Positions 24,726-33,882 of a stretch of 64,000 nt of DNA are shown one piece after another. The stretch spans positions 154,057 to 218,056 of the forward strand of contig NZ_JARUJP010000005.1 in the NCBI RefSeq assembly GCF_033659955.1, read 5' to 3'. Positions within the stretch are counted from its first letter, which is position 1. Every line of letters begins with the position of its first letter. Under the pieces are notes generated by a model that saw nothing but the letters and a program-made list of their open reading frames with translations, was not told the DNA's origin and did not search any database. A program made the translations under genes and the position numbers. Origin of the DNA: Clostridium_AM tanneri (GTDB taxonomy: Bacteria > Bacillota > Clostridia > Clostridiales > Clostridiaceae).

Positions 24726-26315
24726 ATGAAGGATAAGATTATGAATGCCATGCAAAGATTCTCAAAAGCTATGTTTATTCCAGTATTAATACTTCCTATA
24801 GTAGGTATACTGATAGCATTTGGAAATATATTAACAAATGCTAAGCTAGCTCAATATGCACCATTTCTAAAAAATAACTTAATATTTGGATTTGGTAAGA
24901 TACTTTCTGGATCATTAGTGCCTATACTGGCTAACCTTGGAATAATATTCTGCGTAGGTTTAGCAGTAGGACTTGCAAAAGAGAAAAAGGCAGAAGCTGG
25001 TTTTACATCGGTTTTAGTTTATTTTATATTCAATAATGCTATGAATATCTTCCTTAGTTTATCAGGTAAATTAGTTCCAGTTGATAAATTAAGAGGATCT
25101 GGTCAGGCAATGGTACTTGGAACACAAGTTCTAGACATGGGAGTTTTCTTAGGAATAATTTTAGGTATAGTTGTAGCTTATTTTCATAACAAGTACTGTA
25201 AAAAAGAATTTAACGGGGCTTTCCAGATATATGGAGGTTCAAGACTAGTATTTTTAATACTAATTCCGGTAGTTGTTATATTAGCGGTTATACTTTCTTA
25301 TGTTTGGCCAACAGTACAGCTCGGAATATCAAGCTTAGGATATTATATACAAAAGTCTGGTAACTTCGGAATATTCATGTATGGAATGTTAGAAAGACTT
25401 TTAATTCCAACAGGATTACATCATTTAGTTTATACTCCGTTCCTATATACTCAGCTTGGAGGAATAGAAACTATAGGAGGAAAGGTTATAGAAGGAGCAA
25501 GAAACATTTACTTTGCACAAATTGCAGATCCTTCAATCAAGGTGTTATCTAGCACAGTTATATGGGATGCTAGAGGATTATCAAAAATGTTTGGTCTAGT
25601 AGGAGCGTGTTTAGCACTTTATCATACAGCAGATGCTGACAAGAAAAAGAAAGCTAAAGCGATACTTATTCCAGCAGCAGTAACATCAATAATAGCGGGA
25701 GTAACAGAACCTATCGAGTTCTCATTCCTGTTTACAGCACCAATATTGTTTGGAGTACACGCAGTATTAAGCGGACTTGGAATGGTTGCTTTAAATATAT
25801 TAAATGTAAGAGCAATAGGGCCTAACGGACTTATAGACTTCCTATTATATAACCTGCCATTAGGTATAGCAAAAACAGGTTGGCCTATGTTTATTCTAGT
25901 AGGTATTGCACAGTTTGCAGTTTACTACCTAATATTTAGATTCTTAATAGTTAAACTTAATTTAAAGACTACTGGAAGAGAAGACAGTACTGAAGAAGTT
26001 AAACTTTACAGCAAAAATGATTATAAAAATAAAGCAGTAGCGGAAAAGGAAACAGAAACAAAAGCTTCAGGCAATGAAGCACTTGTAATAATAGAAGCAT
26101 TAGGTGGAAAAGAAAATATCAAAAAGGTAGATAACTGTTATACAAGATTAAGATTGATTCTTGAAGATACATCAAAGGTTGACGAAAGTACATTAAAAGG
26201 AACAGGTGCAGCAGGAGTAATTAAAAAAGGTGAAAATGTTCAAGTAATTTACGGATTACAGGTAACTAGAATTAGATCTATGGTAGATGAAGCTTTAGGA
26301 ATTGTAGGAGAATAG
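24726..26315 (+). CDS. PTS alpha-glucoside-type EIICB component
   Basis: The start ATG at 24726 follows AAGAGGTG, giving 529 residues. The first 410 or so are a glucose-superfamily EIIC with about 10 membrane segments (PVLILPIVGILIAFG, GMLERLLIPTGLHH, GVTEPIEFSFLF). The C-terminal EIIB domain carries the phosphorylated C471 in VDNCYTRLR. It imports and phosphorylates a sugar, most likely an alpha-glucoside, judging from the adjacent GH4 enzyme. The EIIA function is supplied by the separate gene at 27718. Confidence 0.92.
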   Translation: MKDKIMNAMQRFSKAMFIPVLILPIVGILIAFGNILTNAKLAQYAPFLKNNLIFGFGKILSGSLVPILANLGIIFCVGLAVGLAKEKKAEAGFTSVLVYFIFNNAMNIFLSLSGKLVPVDKLRGSGQAMVLGTQVLDMGVFLGIILGIVVAYFHNKYCKKEFNGAFQIYGGSRLVFLILIPVVVILAVILSYVWPTVQLGISSLGYYIQKSGNFGIFMYGMLERLLIPTGLHHLVYTPFLYTQLGGIETIGGKVIEGARNIYFAQIADPSIKVLSSTVIWDARGLSKMFGLVGACLALYHTADADKKKKAKAILIPAAVTSIIAGVTEPIEFSFLFTAPILFGVHAVLSGLGMVALNILNVRAIGPNGLIDFLLYNLPLGIAKTGWPMFILVGIAQFAVYYLIFRFLIVKLNLKTTGREDSTEEVKLYSKNDYKNKAVAEKETETKASGNEALVIIEALGGKENIKKVDNCYTRLRLILEDTSKVDESTLKGTGAAGVIKKGENVQVIYGLQVTRIRSMVDEALGIVGE

Positions 26316-26382
26316 TTTTAATTTAGATAAAGTATTAGGGTAGTTGGGGAATAAAATAAATTAGAGGAAAGAGGTAATATAT

Positions 26383-27708
26383 ATGAAAAAACATTCTATT
26401 GTTATTGCAGGAGGAGGAAGTACTTTCACCCCAGGAATAGTTATGATGCTATTAGATAATGTACACCGTTTTCCCATTAGAAAATTAAAATTATATGATA
26501 ATGATGGTGAGCGTCAAAGTGTTATTGGCGAAGCCTTAGAGATAGTATTAAAAGAAAATGCGCCGGACATTGAATTTTCTTATACTACAGAGCCAGAAGA
26601 GGCATTTACCGATGTGGATTTCTGTATGGCTCATATTCGTGTAGGAAAATATGAAATGCGTGAAAAGGATGAAAAGATTCCGCTAAAGTATGGATTAGTT
26701 GGTCAGGAAACTTGCGGACCAGGAGGAATTGCTTACGGAATGAGAAGTATAGGGGGTATGTTAGAGTTAATAGACTTAATGGAAAAGTATTCACCAAACT
26801 GTTGGATGCTTAACTACTCTAACCCAGCTTCTATTGTTGCAGAAGCTTGCCGTAGACTAAAGCCAAATTCAAAGGTTTTAAATATCTGTGACATGCCAGT
26901 AGGAACACTTCGTCGTATGGCTGGTATTGTGGATATGGAACCAAGTGATTTAGAAGTTAAGTACTTTGGATTAAATCACTTTGGTTGGTGGACTAGCGTT
27001 AAGGACAAACAAGGAAATGATTTAACAGATAAAATCAAAGAATATGTTGCAGAAAATGGATACCTAACAGTAAAGGAAGTAGAAACTCAACACACTGATC
27101 CGAGCTGGCAGGAAACGCATAAAAAGGCAAAGGATTTATTAGCAGTAGATCCAAGATTCTTACCTAACACTTATTTAAAATACTACCTATATCCAGATTA
27201 TGTTGTAGAGCATTCTAATGGAGAATATTCTAGAGCAAACGAAGTAATGGATGGACGAGAGAAAAATGTATTTGAAGCAGCAAGGGCTATTGTAAAGAAT
27301 AAAACAGCAAAAGGCGGAGAATTTCATATTGATGCTCATGCAACCTTTATCGTGGATTTAGCTAGAGCAATTGCTTACAATACTCACGAAAGAATGTTAT
27401 GTATAGTAGAAAATAAGGGAGCAATTGCTAACTTTGATCCAACTGCTATGGTTGAAGTACCATGTATTGTTGGAAGCGATGGGCCAGAACCTTTAGCACA
27501 AGGAGAGATTCCACAATTCCAAAAGGGGTTAATGGAACAGCAAGTGTCCGTAGAAAAGTTAGTTGTTGAGGCGTGGATAGAAAAGAGCTATCAAAAACTA
27601 TGGCAGGCACTTACTTTATCTAAAACTGTACCAAGTGCTAGGGTTGCTAAATTAGTATTAGATGATCTTATAGAAGCTAATAAAGGCTATTGGCCAGAAT
27701 TAAAGTAG
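26383..27708 (+). CDS. 6-phospho-alpha-glucosidase, GH4 family
   Basis: The 441-residue product has the NAD-binding motif AGGGSTFTPG (9-18). C169 in NICDMP and H199 in LNHFGW bind the catalytic Mn2+. In GH4 the tetrapeptide CDMP marks 6-phospho-alpha-glucosidases while CNVP marks beta-enzymes, so alpha specificity is favoured. The enzyme uses NAD+ and Mn2+ to cleave phosphorylated maltose-like sugars into glucose-6-phosphate plus an aglycone. It lies between EIICB and EIIA. CGT codons are more common than in the neighbours. Confidence 0.92.
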   Translation: MKKHSIVIAGGGSTFTPGIVMMLLDNVHRFPIRKLKLYDNDGERQSVIGEALEIVLKENAPDIEFSYTTEPEEAFTDVDFCMAHIRVGKYEMREKDEKIPLKYGLVGQETCGPGGIAYGMRSIGGMLELIDLMEKYSPNCWMLNYSNPASIVAEACRRLKPNSKVLNICDMPVGTLRRMAGIVDMEPSDLEVKYFGLNHFGWWTSVKDKQGNDLTDKIKEYVAENGYLTVKEVETQHTDPSWQETHKKAKDLLAVDPRFLPNTYLKYYLYPDYVVEHSNGEYSRANEVMDGREKNVFEAARAIVKNKTAKGGEFHIDAHATFIVDLARAIAYNTHERMLCIVENKGAIANFDPTAMVEVPCIVGSDGPEPLAQGEIPQFQKGLMEQQVSVEKLVVEAWIEKSYQKLWQALTLSKTVPSARVAKLVLDDLIEANKGYWPELK

Positions 27709-27717
27709 AGGTTTAAT

Positions 27718-28203
27718 ATGTTTAAGAATTTATTTAAGAAAAATAAGAATAAGATATTTTATGCCTTTGCAGATGGTATAAGTGTTGATTTAACAAAGGT
27801 TAATGACGAGGTGTTCTCACAAAAGATGATGGGAGAGGGAATTGCTATTAAACCTAGTAGTGGTGAGATATATTCTCCTTGTGATGGAACTATTGCTGCA
27901 GTTATGAAAGAGAGTAAACATGCAGTTGGCATAAGAACGGAAGATGGGGTAGAGCTTCTTATACATGTAGGAATTGATACTGTAACCTTAAAGGGTGAAG
28001 GCTTTAAACTACATTGTGAAGAAGGAAAAACTGTGAAAAAAGGTGATCTTCTTTTAAGTTTTGATAGAGAATTTATTAAAGAAAATGGATTAGAGGATAC
28101 TACTATGCTAGTAATATCAGAACTTAATAACCACAAAATTGTAACTTTTAACACTGATGTGATTATGAAGGCTAAAGAAGGTATCTTGCTAGAGTATAAA
28201 TAG
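27718..28203 (+). CDS. PTS EIIA component, glucose/Crr family
   Basis: The 161-residue product has the two active-site histidines H68 (KHAVGI) and H83 (LIHVGIDTV), with H83 the phosphoryl carrier; the GTIAAV and EEGKTVKKGDLL motifs are typical of the EIIA-Glc fold. It passes phosphate from HPr to the EIIB domain encoded at 24726. It starts 9 bp after the glucosidase stop with AGAGG close by, so the two are probably coupled. Confidence 0.92.
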   Translation: MFKNLFKKNKNKIFYAFADGISVDLTKVNDEVFSQKMMGEGIAIKPSSGEIYSPCDGTIAAVMKESKHAVGIRTEDGVELLIHVGIDTVTLKGEGFKLHCEEGKTVKKGDLLLSFDREFIKENGLEDTTMLVISELNNHKIVTFNTDVIMKAKEGILLEYK

Positions 28204-28212
28204 ATTATTAAT

Positions 28213-28249
28213 AAAGCAAGCTTCACTATTAAGTGGAGCTTGCTTTTAT
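28213..28249 (+). terminator. Terminator inside the operon, between EIIA and eda
   Basis: AAAGCAAGCTTCACT (28213-28227) pairs with AGTGGAGCTTGCTTT (28232-28246), one G-U pair, loop ATTA, then TAT. It lies 12 bp before the eda start codon, with the TAGGAGG site directly after it. Confidence 0.75.
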
Positions 28250-28260
28250 AGGAGGATATT

Positions 28261-28881
28261 ATGACTATATTAGATAAGATAATTAAAAATAAAATAGTAG
28301 CTGTTATAAGAGGGAACAACAAAGAAGAAGCAGAGGGGATAATTAAGGCTGCCATCCATGGTGGCATAAAGATTGTAGAAGTTACTTACACAAATAAGGA
28401 TGCATCAGAGATTATTAAAGGCTTAGTGAATAAATATGCTGATGTAGTCATAGGTGCAGGAAGTGTTTTAAATGTAGATACTGCAAGGGAAGCAATAGAA
28501 GCAGGAGCACAGTTTATAGTAGGACCTAACTTCCACAGTTCTATTAATAAATATTGTCAGGATAAAAAAATAGACTACGTACCAGGGTGTTTCACACCAA
28601 CGGAAGTAGTAAATGCCTTAAGTGAAGGCGTAGAACTTATAAAACTATTCCCTGGAGAAGTATTAGGTCCTAAATATATTAAGGCTATAAAAGCACCTAT
28701 TAAGAATGTAAGAGTAATGGTAACTGGCGGAGTTAACCTAGAAAATATTGGAGAGTGGTTAAACAGTGGAGCGGATGCTTTAGGAATAGGAAGTATACTT
28801 ACCTCCGGCACAAATAATGAACATGAAAAAATCGCAGGTAAGGCAAGAAGTTTCATGGGGAAAGTTGCAGGTGACAGGTAA
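28261..28881 (+). CDS. eda: 2-keto-3-deoxy-6-phosphogluconate aldolase
   Basis: This is a 206-residue TIM barrel. The Schiff-base Lys is K128 in ELIKLFPGE, the acid/base E40 is in IVEVTYTN, and VIGAGSVL plus MVTGGVNLEN are phosphate-site loops. It cleaves KDPG to pyruvate and glyceraldehyde-3-phosphate, which then enters the glycolytic genes at the left end. The stop codon overlaps the next ATG by one base. Some family members act on 4-hydroxy-2-oxoglutarate instead, but the kinase next door supports KDPG. Confidence 0.92.
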   Translation: MTILDKIIKNKIVAVIRGNNKEEAEGIIKAAIHGGIKIVEVTYTNKDASEIIKGLVNKYADVVIGAGSVLNVDTAREAIEAGAQFIVGPNFHSSINKYCQDKKIDYVPGCFTPTEVVNALSEGVELIKLFPGEVLGPKYIKAIKAPIKNVRVMVTGGVNLENIGEWLNSGADALGIGSILTSGTNNEHEKIAGKARSFMGKVAGDR

Positions 28882-29882
28882 TGGGAAGGTTTCTTTCAAT
28901 AGGTGAAATACTTGTAAGGTTTACTCCAAAGGCTTTTGATGTTTATGGCAACAATAATGAGTTTGAATATTTCTTTGGGGGGTCAGAGGCTAATATAGCT
29001 TCTACACTTTCTTATTGGGACATTGAAAGTTCAATATTATCTGCTCTTCCAGATAACACATTATCAAAAAATATAAAAAGATATTTTAGAGGACTGGGAG
29101 TAGATGTAAGCAATATAGTAACAAAGGGAGAAAAGATAGGTTTATATTTTCTAGAAAGAAATTCAGGAGTCAGAAATAGCAGTGTTATATATGATAGAAA
29201 ACACAGCAGCTTTTCAGAACTTAAAGCTGAAGACATTGATATTTCTAAGGTTTTAGAAGGAGTAACTTGGCTTCATTTTAGTGGAATTACCTTAGCAGTA
29301 GGAGAAAACTCTAGAAATTTAGTTAAAGAAATAGTTAAAGAGGCTAAAAGAAGAAACATATTTATAAGCATAGATTTAAATTTCAGAAGTAAGATGTGTA
29401 GTGCCGTAGATGCTAAAAAATATATGACAGAGCTTGCACCTTATGCTGATGTGTGTTTTGGCATAGAGCCTATAATGGTTAATGAAAAGGACACAGAGAT
29501 GTTTGATAGAGAGAATTCTACTAAAGAAGATATATTTGCAAGAATGAAGGAGTTAAAAAGAGAATTTCAATTTAAATATATATTTCACACAGAGCGTACA
29601 AATGATAAGGAAGATAACAATAGCTATTATGCCTATGGTTTAGGGGAAAACCTTCAAGAGTCAATAAAAGCATCTACTAGAATGATTGAGAGAGTGGGAA
29701 GTGGAGATGCCTTTGTAGCTGGAGTAATCTATTCATTAATAAAAGAGAAAACTTTAAAGGAAGCCTTAGATTTTGGGGTAGCATCGGCTACTTTAAAGTG
29801 CACAATAAAAGGGGACAGTATGGCAGTAGAACCTAGTGATGTAGAAAAAATAATATGCTCTAAAAATATTATAGATAGGTAG
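28881..29882 (+). CDS. kdgK: 2-keto-3-deoxygluconate kinase, PfkB family
   Basis: The 333-residue ribokinase-fold protein opens with GEILVRFTP and FGGSEANIAS (substrate side) and has the anion-hole and catalytic Asp motif RVGSGDAFVAG near residue 272. It phosphorylates KDG to KDPG with ATP. It is translationally coupled to eda (overlap ATG/TAA) and followed 9 bp later by the dehydratase gene, so the three enzymes form a continuous route from aldonate to pyruvate. Other sugar-acid specificities are possible in the PfkB family. Confidence 0.88.
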   Translation: MGRFLSIGEILVRFTPKAFDVYGNNNEFEYFFGGSEANIASTLSYWDIESSILSALPDNTLSKNIKRYFRGLGVDVSNIVTKGEKIGLYFLERNSGVRNSSVIYDRKHSSFSELKAEDIDISKVLEGVTWLHFSGITLAVGENSRNLVKEIVKEAKRRNIFISIDLNFRSKMCSAVDAKKYMTELAPYADVCFGIEPIMVNEKDTEMFDRENSTKEDIFARMKELKREFQFKYIFHTERTNDKEDNNSYYAYGLGENLQESIKASTRMIERVGSGDAFVAGVIYSLIKEKTLKEALDFGVASATLKCTIKGDSMAVEPSDVEKIICSKNIIDR

Positions 29883-29891
29883 GAGAGAAAA

Positions 29892-31607
29892 ATGTTATAT
29901 TCTCAAAAGGTAAGAAAAATAGCTCCTGAAATGGATTCGTTAAAAAGAGGTATGGGCTGGAATACTAAGGATCTAGAAAAAATGCAAGTAATAGTTGAGA
30001 GTACTTATGGTAAAAGTCATCCAGGAAGTGCACATTTAGATGTAATAGTTAATGAAGCCATGGATGAATTGGACAGCCTAAGGGCAAAGCCAGCAGATTA
30101 TTATGCAACGGATATATGCGATGGTCAAGCTCAAGGCCATGATGGAATGAATTATTCCCTTGTATCTAGAGAGATAATTGCTAATATGATAGAAATACAT
30201 GCAAATGCCACAGGCTTTGATGGAGGGGTATTTGTAGCAAGTTGTGATAAAGGCATGCCGGGAAACTTAGTTGCTATGTGCAGAGTTAACATACCTTCTG
30301 TAGTTGTTCCTGGTGGAATTATGAACGCTGGGCCTAATCTTTTAACATTAAATCAAATAGGAACCTACAGTGCAATGCATAAAAGAGGGGAAATAACTAA
30401 GGAGCAATATGAGTCTTATAAAGAAAATGCGTGTCCAAGTTGTGGAGCGTGTTCGTTTATGGGAACAGCGGCTACCATGCAAGTAGTTAGCGAAGCCTTA
30501 GGCTTAGCACTTCCCGGTGCAGCGCTACTTCCATCTACTTCAGATATGTTAAAGGTTTATGCTAGAAAGTCTTCAAAGGCCCTTATAAACCTAATAGAAA
30601 AGGGAATTAAGGTATCAGATATAGTAAATAAAAAATCTATTGAAAATGCAATAATGGTCCATGCAGCTATCGGAGGATCAACTAATGCATTACTTCACAT
30701 ACCAGCGATTGCAAAGGAATTAGGGATAGAAATTAATCCAGAAGACTTTGATAGAATTCATAGAGAAATTCCTTTTATATTAAATGTAAGACCTAGTGGA
30801 CAGTGGCCAGCTAACTATGTATTTTATGCAGGTGGAGTGCCAGCTATAATGAATAAAATAAAGAAATATCTTCATTTAGATGTACTTACAGTAACAGGAA
30901 AGACCTTAGGAGAAAATCTAGAAGCCTTTGATGCCAAAGAAACTTATGGAGAATACTTAAAATCAGCACCTAAGATGGACTACAGTGAAGTTATATACGA
31001 TGCAGAAAACCCAATCAATAAAAGTGGAGCTGTATCAGTATTAAAAGGTAATATGGCTCCAGAAGGCTGTGTAGTAAAACACTCAAGTCTTCCTGCTGGA
31101 ATGAAAGATATAAAACTTAAAGTTAGAGCCTTTGATTCAGAGGAAGAAGCTTTTGAAGCGGTGATAAATGGAAGTATTAAACCAGGAGATGCTATAATCA
31201 TAAGATATGAAGGACCTAGGGGCTCCGGTATGCCTGAAATGTTCTATACAACAGAGGCAATAGCATCAGATGAAAAGTTAAATTCTACAGTAGCCTTAAT
31301 AACTGACGGAAGATTCTCAGGAGCAACTAGAGGACCAGCAATAGGACATGTATCACCAGAAGCAAGCAGTGGTGGTCCAATAGCCTTTGTAAAGGATGGA
31401 GATATAATTCATATAAATATAGAAGATAGAGGTATAAATATTGTAGGAATAAATGGAGAAGAAAAAGATCTAGAAGAAGTTGCCTTTATATTAAATGAAA
31501 GAAAAAAAGATTGGAAACCAAAGGCGCCTAAATATACAAAGGGAGTACTTGGACTGTATACAAGTATGGCAACCTCAGGTATGGAAGGTGGAGTTATAAA
31601 AATATAG
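29892..31607 (+). CDS. IlvD/Edd-family sugar-acid dehydratase
   Basis: The 571-residue product has the Fe-S cysteine motifs of the family (ICDGQAQGHDG, ASCDKGMPG and CPSCGACSFMG) and the C-terminal TDGRFSGATRGPAIGHVSPEA. Length and context point to an aldonate (for example gluconate) dehydratase making KDG, rather than dihydroxyacid dehydratase for branched amino acids, because KDG kinase and KDPG aldolase lie directly upstream. Phosphogluconate dehydratase (Edd) is less likely: it would not need the kinase. Substrate assignment is inference. Confidence 0.82.
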   Translation: MLYSQKVRKIAPEMDSLKRGMGWNTKDLEKMQVIVESTYGKSHPGSAHLDVIVNEAMDELDSLRAKPADYYATDICDGQAQGHDGMNYSLVSREIIANMIEIHANATGFDGGVFVASCDKGMPGNLVAMCRVNIPSVVVPGGIMNAGPNLLTLNQIGTYSAMHKRGEITKEQYESYKENACPSCGACSFMGTAATMQVVSEALGLALPGAALLPSTSDMLKVYARKSSKALINLIEKGIKVSDIVNKKSIENAIMVHAAIGGSTNALLHIPAIAKELGIEINPEDFDRIHREIPFILNVRPSGQWPANYVFYAGGVPAIMNKIKKYLHLDVLTVTGKTLGENLEAFDAKETYGEYLKSAPKMDYSEVIYDAENPINKSGAVSVLKGNMAPEGCVVKHSSLPAGMKDIKLKVRAFDSEEEAFEAVINGSIKPGDAIIIRYEGPRGSGMPEMFYTTEAIASDEKLNSTVALITDGRFSGATRGPAIGHVSPEASSGGPIAFVKDGDIIHINIEDRGINIVGINGEEKDLEEVAFILNERKKDWKPKAPKYTKGVLGLYTSMATSGMEGGVIKI

Positions 31608-31610
31608 CTA

Positions 31611-31643
31611 GAAAAAAGCTCAGCAGATGCCGGGCTTTTTTCA
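31611..31643 (+). terminator. Operon terminator
   Basis: GAAAAAAGC (31611-31619) pairs with GCTTTTTTC (31634-31642), with partial pairing between, downstream of the dehydratase gene. Confidence 0.75.
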
Positions 31644-31789
31644 TTTAGGAGATTTTTTCTAGAACCTTAACTATTTATAATAAAAATCTTAATTAAGATC
31701 GATAATAATAGGAAGATATAAGGAATATTCATTATGTTATAATATTATTATAAGACAAAATACTACAAAAAAGGGGAAGGAGAACTTAA

Positions 31790-33823
31790 ATGCACTTATT
31801 AATGACAGTATTATTGCTGCTGCTTTGTTTACTAATTTCCAATGTAATTAGTCACTACACCCCATTTATTCCCACAGCCTTAACTCAAATAGCTCTTGGG
31901 GTAATAATTGCCCTTGTATTCAAGAATATTTCATTTCCAATAGAAACAGAATGGTTCTTGTTACTATTTGTAGCACCTCTTCTATACAATGATGGGAGAC
32001 ATTTTCCTCGTGAAGAGTTGTGGAAGATGAGGTTTCCCATATTTGGAAACGCCCTTGTCCTTGTTCTTTTAACAACCCTTGGAGGAGGGTATTTTATTCA
32101 TTGGATGGTACCAGATATTCCTCTTGCTGCAGCCTTTGCTTTAGCAGCTATTTTATCACCAACAGACCCTGTAGCTGTTAATGGAATTGCAAAAAGAATT
32201 CATATTCCTGAAAGAGTATTAAACCTCGTTAGGGGAGAATCTTTAATAAATGATGCATCCGGTTTAGTTGCCTTTAATTATGCAGTAGCGGCAGTAGTAA
32301 CAGGTTACTTTTCTCTACAAAAAGCAATATTTGACTTTTCTTATATGTTTCTCCTTGGAGCAGTTTTAGGATTAATACTTGGTTTGGTTGTAACATTAGT
32401 ACGATTTGCCTTGCGTAAAGAAGGAATAAATGATGTAGTGTTTCACTCGTTGTTACAAGTGTTAACTCCATTTATCATCTTTATTATTACAGAGGAACTT
32501 TTACATGCCTCTGGAGTTATTGCAGTGGTAGTAGCTGGTATTGTTCACTCATTGATAAGAGAACAAACAGAAACTATTATAGCAGAAGAGCAAGTACTTA
32601 CGGAAAATATATGGTCAATTGTTTTATTTGTTTTAAATGGTATTGTATTTCTACTACTAGGACTAAACATTCCTTCATCAATGAGTGAAACGGTAGCTAA
32701 TCCTAATATGGACAATTGGTTAGTTATTGGCTATGTTATTGCAATAGGATTTGTTATTTTAGGCATTCGCTTCATTTGGTCCTATGCTTTTCTCTATTAT
32801 GAATATGCTCTGAAAAAAACAAAGGATGCTGAAAAGCCAAACCTGAAAACAGCATTGGTAATTAGTTTAACAGGAGTTCGTGGTACAGTTACCATGGCAG
32901 GTGTGCTGTCAATTCCTCTATTTTTGGCCAGTGGAGAGCCATTTCCAGAACACTCATTGATACTCTTTTTAGCAGCTGGTGTAATTTTATTTACATTAAT
33001 AGTTGCCACAATATTTCTGCCTATCTTAAGTAAAGGGGAAACAACAGAGGGAGAAGTATTAAGTCAAATTGATTTAGGGGAGGCAAAGAGAAAGCTTTTA
33101 CTAGTAGCCATTAAAAAAATTAAGTTAGAAATAAAGGAAGAAAATGAATCTGTAGCTTATGAATTAATTGATGAATATAAGATTGCATTTCAAAAGCTCC
33201 AATCAGAACAGAGTATTACAGAAGAAGGAGCACAGCTTTACCAGCAAAGAATGAGAGAAATAAGATTAATGGCATTAAGAGCTGAAAGAAAATATATCCA
33301 TGAAGTAATGGACAAAAAAGGAATGGATGAAACAGTTTTTGAAACCTTTGAAAAATCTCTTGATTATAGGGAAGAAGCTTTATCAAACAACGTCCGTTCT
33401 GAAATAATGTATCTTATAAGAAAGATGATAAGAACTTGGAAACGTTTTAATAGTCGTTGCTATAAAGATGAAGAAACTAGATTAGCTAAATTACGTTTAG
33501 GGAAGGATATTCAATTAAAGGCTTTTGAAGCAGCTCTTAAATACTTGGAAGAGTATAGAAGAGAGCAGGAAAAATCAGATATTGTTTATGCAGTGATTTT
33601 GGATTATAGGAGAATGATTAATCGATTGAAGCGCCGAAATACAGCATATAACGAAAAAAGCGAGGAACAAAAGGAAGAATTACGAATTAAAATTATGGAC
33701 ATGGAGCGTTCAGAAATTCATCGAATGTATGAAGCAGGGGAAATTAACAGGGAAAATGCAAAGGAATTAAGAAGATATGTTAACTATATTGAAAGTGTTA
33801 TTTTACATAAACCTGTTGAATAA
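31790..33823 (+). CDS. Na+/H+ antiporter, CPA1 family (NhaK/NhaG-like)
   Basis: The 677-residue product has about 12 membrane helices in residues 1-410 and a 260-residue cytosolic charged tail with coiled-coil character. The ion-site motif is ILSPTDPVAVNGI and a second conserved stretch is GESLINDASGL. It exchanges Na+ (perhaps K+ or Li+) for protons across the cytoplasmic membrane. It has the length of Bacillus NhaK-type proteins. Codon use includes many CGT and CGC triplets, differing from the upstream operon. It is a single-gene unit starting behind GGGGAAGGAG. Confidence 0.88.
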   Translation: MHLLMTVLLLLLCLLISNVISHYTPFIPTALTQIALGVIIALVFKNISFPIETEWFLLLFVAPLLYNDGRHFPREELWKMRFPIFGNALVLVLLTTLGGGYFIHWMVPDIPLAAAFALAAILSPTDPVAVNGIAKRIHIPERVLNLVRGESLINDASGLVAFNYAVAAVVTGYFSLQKAIFDFSYMFLLGAVLGLILGLVVTLVRFALRKEGINDVVFHSLLQVLTPFIIFIITEELLHASGVIAVVVAGIVHSLIREQTETIIAEEQVLTENIWSIVLFVLNGIVFLLLGLNIPSSMSETVANPNMDNWLVIGYVIAIGFVILGIRFIWSYAFLYYEYALKKTKDAEKPNLKTALVISLTGVRGTVTMAGVLSIPLFLASGEPFPEHSLILFLAAGVILFTLIVATIFLPILSKGETTEGEVLSQIDLGEAKRKLLLVAIKKIKLEIKEENESVAYELIDEYKIAFQKLQSEQSITEEGAQLYQQRMREIRLMALRAERKYIHEVMDKKGMDETVFETFEKSLDYREEALSNNVRSEIMYLIRKMIRTWKRFNSRCYKDEETRLAKLRLGKDIQLKAFEAALKYLEEYRREQEKSDIVYAVILDYRRMINRLKRRNTAYNEKSEEQKEELRIKIMDMERSEIHRMYEAGEINRENAKELRRYVNYIESVILHKPVE

Positions 33824-33882
33824 ATTAATATGATTATTATAAAATATAGAGACGCACTAATATAATTTAAGGAGAAGGTTAA

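Noticed and set aside
27759..28367. 202-codon minus-strand frame opposite EIIA and eda
   Set aside because: It spans two well-supported plus-strand genes and a terminator, and its protein is low-complexity Ser/Leu typical of antisense shadows.
29892..31607. ilvD (branched-chain dihydroxyacid dehydratase)
   Set aside because: No other branched-chain biosynthesis genes are near; KDG kinase and KDPG aldolase directly upstream favour a sugar-acid dehydratase, though the fold alone cannot exclude ilvD.
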